A stretch of 64,000 bases of DNA from the NCBI RefSeq assembly GCF_025118155.1, contig NW_026251405.1, forward strand, positions 124,001 to 188,000, given 5' to 3'. A model generated the notes under the pieces. That model saw only the letters and a list, made by a program, of their open reading frames with translations. It was not told where the DNA came from and did no database searches. The translations under genes and the position numbers were made by a program. Source of the stretch: Cokeromyces recurvatus. Taxonomy: Eukaryota; Mucoromycota; Mucoromycetes; Mucorales; Mucoraceae. Below are positions 58,820 through 64,000 of this stretch, in pieces; within the stretch, counting starts at the first letter, position 1; each line of letters starts with the position of its first letter.

Positions 58820-60076
58820 TTAGTCTGCTGTACTATAAGTTAAAAAACTTGATTCATCTTCTGAAGCATTTACATGACTATTACCATTATGACTATCTCC
58901 ATTGCCTCCAACAGAAAGATGTCTAGGTAATGTCTGAAGGGCAATAAATACTAATAATTTGTTTTCAAATGCATATTTACACAATATTGGGCTTATATTT
59001 AAATATTAATTACATTATATTTTGGGCTTAGTTTCTGTATTATTATTATTATTATTTTTTACCTTCCCATGTCATCAAAATTTAGTTTAACTGCTCCTTC
59101 AATTGTGTCCATATAATCTACTATAGCTTTAAACTCACGTAAGTTGAATGTTAGCTTTGTTGGTCTATGTATTGAATAACTTTCAAAGTCGGATGCATTG
59201 ATGGAAAATGTTGCTCTTACAGGTCGTTCATCTAATAATATTCATTCCTATGTTAATAAGAATACTTGAATAGACATGCTCATTTTATACCTGTAGAAGT
59301 TTCATCCCAATGTGATTGTAATATCACTTTACCAGGCGTGCAGATAATTGAAATTTCTGTTATTCGTGGATCAAATCGACTTAAATAGCCTTTCAAGGTT
59401 AATGAATGACATATAATCTGATTAGGATATTCTCTCTCAAAGAATATAGTAATCGGGTCTCCATCATAATACCAAAGTGTATTCTTTTTTGTGACTCCAT
59501 TTTGGTAAATCAATTTCATATATATTCTTGCTTCTACATGTGTTTGTTCGTCTGAACTTCCTTGTGTGATTTGTATTTGGCATTCTCTAATTAATTTTGA
59601 AGCCGCCAAGTTTTTTTTAAAAATACTATTAAAGTTCTATAACAAATGCTTATTGTAATTATTTCTAGCTGTTGCTTTATTTATTTAATTATTTCCTATT
59701 TTTACCTTATTAGAAACAGTACATCGTAAAATTGTTTCTGTTGATCCTCTTCTTAATAATGCATAATCTTTAAAAAAATCACGAGAAATGTGAGCAACTG
59801 CTTGGGCAGTTCTTGAGCTATTTATTGTAGACATAACAAACTAATATACTAAAAATATAAGTTTCTTTTCCTTCTAAAAAAAAAACATTGTTAATGATTC
59901 AACCTACTTGCTCATTATGGATTTCAATACTAATAATTTCACCTAAATGCGAAAAAGCATCCAGAGTTGAAGAAAAAACTATTTATTTTTATAAATTACA
60001 TTCTATCTTCTGTACACCAAAATAATTAAATCTTACGTTTAAAATATTCAGAGTTTAATTTAGCTCTGAATTCCAT
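58820..60076 (-). CDS. rad9: DNA-damage checkpoint clamp subunit Rad9
   Basis: Exons in transcript order: 60076-60037, 59978-59908, 59840-59706, 59636-59291, 59231-59063, 58991-58820; 310 residues. The start MEFRAKLNSEYFKLFSSTLD opens a PCNA-like fold. Rad9 hallmarks follow: VMSTINSSRTAQAVAHISRD, FNSIFKKNLAASKLIRECQI, HVEARIYMKLIYQNGVTK, HSLTLKGYLSRFDPR, IHRPTKLTFNLREFKAIVDY, VKLNFDDMGSPI and KLLVFIALQTLP. Rad9 forms the 9-1-1 ring with Hus1 and Rad1 and activates ATR-type kinase signalling. The C-terminal tail after the clamp is only about 40 residues, Ser/Asp-rich, shorter than the animal tail. The last exon start was placed upstream of the first obvious acceptor to keep FIALQTL in frame. 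Confidence 0.85.
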
Positions 60077-60570
60077 ACTACTTTATTAAAAAAAAAAAAT
60101 AAGAAAAATAATTATGCTAATTACTGCTGCTGCTGTTTCTCTACTGTATTTTATCTTTAAGACCAATGAAAAAAATTGTTTCAAGACCATAATCAAAATA
60201 CTGATTTCGCGGTCTTCGAAATAAAATTTCGTCCTTGACACTTAAGCTTGTGTATAAAGGTATTGTATCAGACGTTGGATTATAGTAGCCAAATATCAAC
60301 TTTTGACATTATAACATCTCTGAATATAATACCAAAAGGCAAAAAGTTCCATATGACGAAGTTATCGTTATAATTTACGCTTTTGATCCAAACTATAATG
60401 CATGGTATGATACTTTTATTATTTTATTCATCGTATAACTTACGGAAGACGAGTTATAATAGTCTCCATCAAAATCTCCAGCAAGCTGTTGTTAGTGTAT
60501 TGTCAAGTACTCCCCTTAACTCTTATTTTCTGTCTATTTATATATATATATATATTATTGAATGTAACTA

Positions 60571-60607
<37 letters not shown>

Positions 60608-60708
60608 CGTTAGCACTTAGGATGGCTATCTGATGGAATATCCAAACCCTGACATATAGGCAATATAGGCTCATTAACACATCTATGACACAATAGCCTC
60701 GGCTCACA

Positions 60709-60743
<35 letters not shown>

Positions 60744-61365
60744 AACCTGTTACTATTACTGATCCTGCATCGTTTATTGTCTGTATAACTATTCAAGTAT
60801 AATTCTTAGATAAGTTTATCAGATAATTCATTGTACACCACTTCAGTAAACATTAACATTCATAGATTTGATACAATAAAGCATAACTAGCGAGTCTAGT
60901 CATTTTTTATGTATTTTACTTTCCTTCATTTAATACTTCTATATCTTGGGCAAGTTGAGACAAACTTGGTAATTGAAATACCGCGCTCAATTGGACTAAA
61001 GATAATAAAACATAAGTAAGTTTAGTCCGAAAATCCGGTTGACAAATTCTGACAAAAAAATAAAACTTTTTTTTTTATATGTAAGTTATTTATTTATTGT
61101 TTAATTGACACCTTATTTTTTCTTTCTTTGTTTCTTTTCCTATCCCTTTTTTTTTTTTTTTTTTTTTTTTTTCAGTATATTATATATTTTAATAAAACTA
61201 TGTATTAGAAGAATAAAAAAGAATGGAATAAAATATATTTTATTTATTTTCCTTTCTTTTTTTTTTCCACAATATATAAAGAAGCAATAGTACTCAAGAA
61301 GACAAATAAGGCGAAATAAGAAAAATAATAATCAAGTCTCCTTTCATCGATACATACACAACAAT
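60077..61365. other. Region between Rad9 and GCN2 with unresolved coding-like fragments
   Basis: Minus-strand stretches with coding character but no consistent gene model: 61052-60924 (FRTKLTYVLLSLVQLSAVFQ, LSQLAQDIEVLNEGK, stop); 60780-60611 with an intron across an A run (NDAGSVIVT, then CEPRLLCHRCVNEPILPIC); 60478-60437 (LAGDFDGDYYN); and 60312-60147 (FGYYNPTSDTIPLYTSLSVK, LFRRPRNQYFDYGLE). They suggest one or more decaying or unresolved genes. A 35-base T run lies at 60573-60607. The rest holds the promoters of Rad9 and GCN2. Confidence 0.35.

Positions 61366-64000
<2,635 letters not shown>

Noticed and set aside
60437..60478. DFDGD as evidence of an RNA-dependent or DNA-dependent RNA polymerase gene
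   Set aside because: Only five residues match, no other polymerase block is near, and another phase of the same exon also reads well. Not enough for a call.

Overview
The window looks like nuclear DNA of an early-diverging fungus, most likely Mucoromycota (inference). It is very AT-rich. Almost every gene is broken by short GT-AG introns of about 50-100 bases, some exons are only 14-30 bases, and there are many homopolymer A/T runs of 30-55 bases. Gene content is ordinary eukaryotic housekeeping and signalling, with no operons and frequent strand switches. I rebuilt spliced models by joining frames across GT-AG introns and checking reading phase at each junction. Several small genes and exons are too short to show up as long open frames.

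Layout. 1-4758: 3' part of a non-LTR retrotransposon (end of ORF1, an intact 1340-residue endonuclease/reverse transcriptase ORF2, a 55-A tail). 4940-5897: decayed DDE transposase. 6302-10752: G-protein gamma subunit, a Dsc2/UBAC2-like rhomboid pseudoprotease, a decayed stretch, and an SRA1-domain protein. 11700-13447: methionine aminopeptidase 1. 13765-20118: NOT1, scaffold of CCR4-NOT. 21419-22854: ZIP zinc transporter. 24456-25523: ChaC-type gamma-glutamylcyclotransferase. About 26047-26490: relic with a TnpB/Fanzor-like zinc ribbon. 26740-30004: ESCRT-III Did2/CHMP1 and RanGAP. 30225-32114: endopolyphosphatase. 33558-34006: ribosomal protein eL22. 35392-39547: Yar1-like ankyrin protein, a LIM protein and a triple-KH RNA-binding protein. 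39760-43927: a WD40 protein, a small secreted defensin-like peptide precursor, and a type I membrane protein whose tail carries three PSAP motifs and one PPAY motif. 43928-48541: gene-poor, with an unrecognised spliced gene fragment, a structured GC-richer island and simple repeats. 48542-53441: cullin-1 and a divergent hexokinase-like protein. 56328-57247: an eight-exon (QxW)3 beta-trefoil protein. 58820-60076: Rad9 of the 9-1-1 clamp. 61366-64000: GCN2, cut by the window end.

The genes cover protein maturation (MAP1), mRNA decay (NOT1), ubiquitin systems (cullin, Dsc2-like), ESCRT (Did2 and the PSAP/PPxY protein), nuclear transport (RanGAP), phosphate, zinc and glutathione handling, DNA-damage checkpoint (Rad9) and amino-acid starvation signalling (GCN2). 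They are not a single pathway.

The best leads are the defensin-like prepropeptide (42283-42552), the PSAP/PPxY membrane protein (42884-43927), the hexokinase-like protein with eroded phosphate loops but a retained catalytic Asp (51777-53441), and the hairpin-flanked island at 46274-46434. I found no single clear undescribed multi-gene system, no tRNA or rRNA gene, and no CRISPR array.
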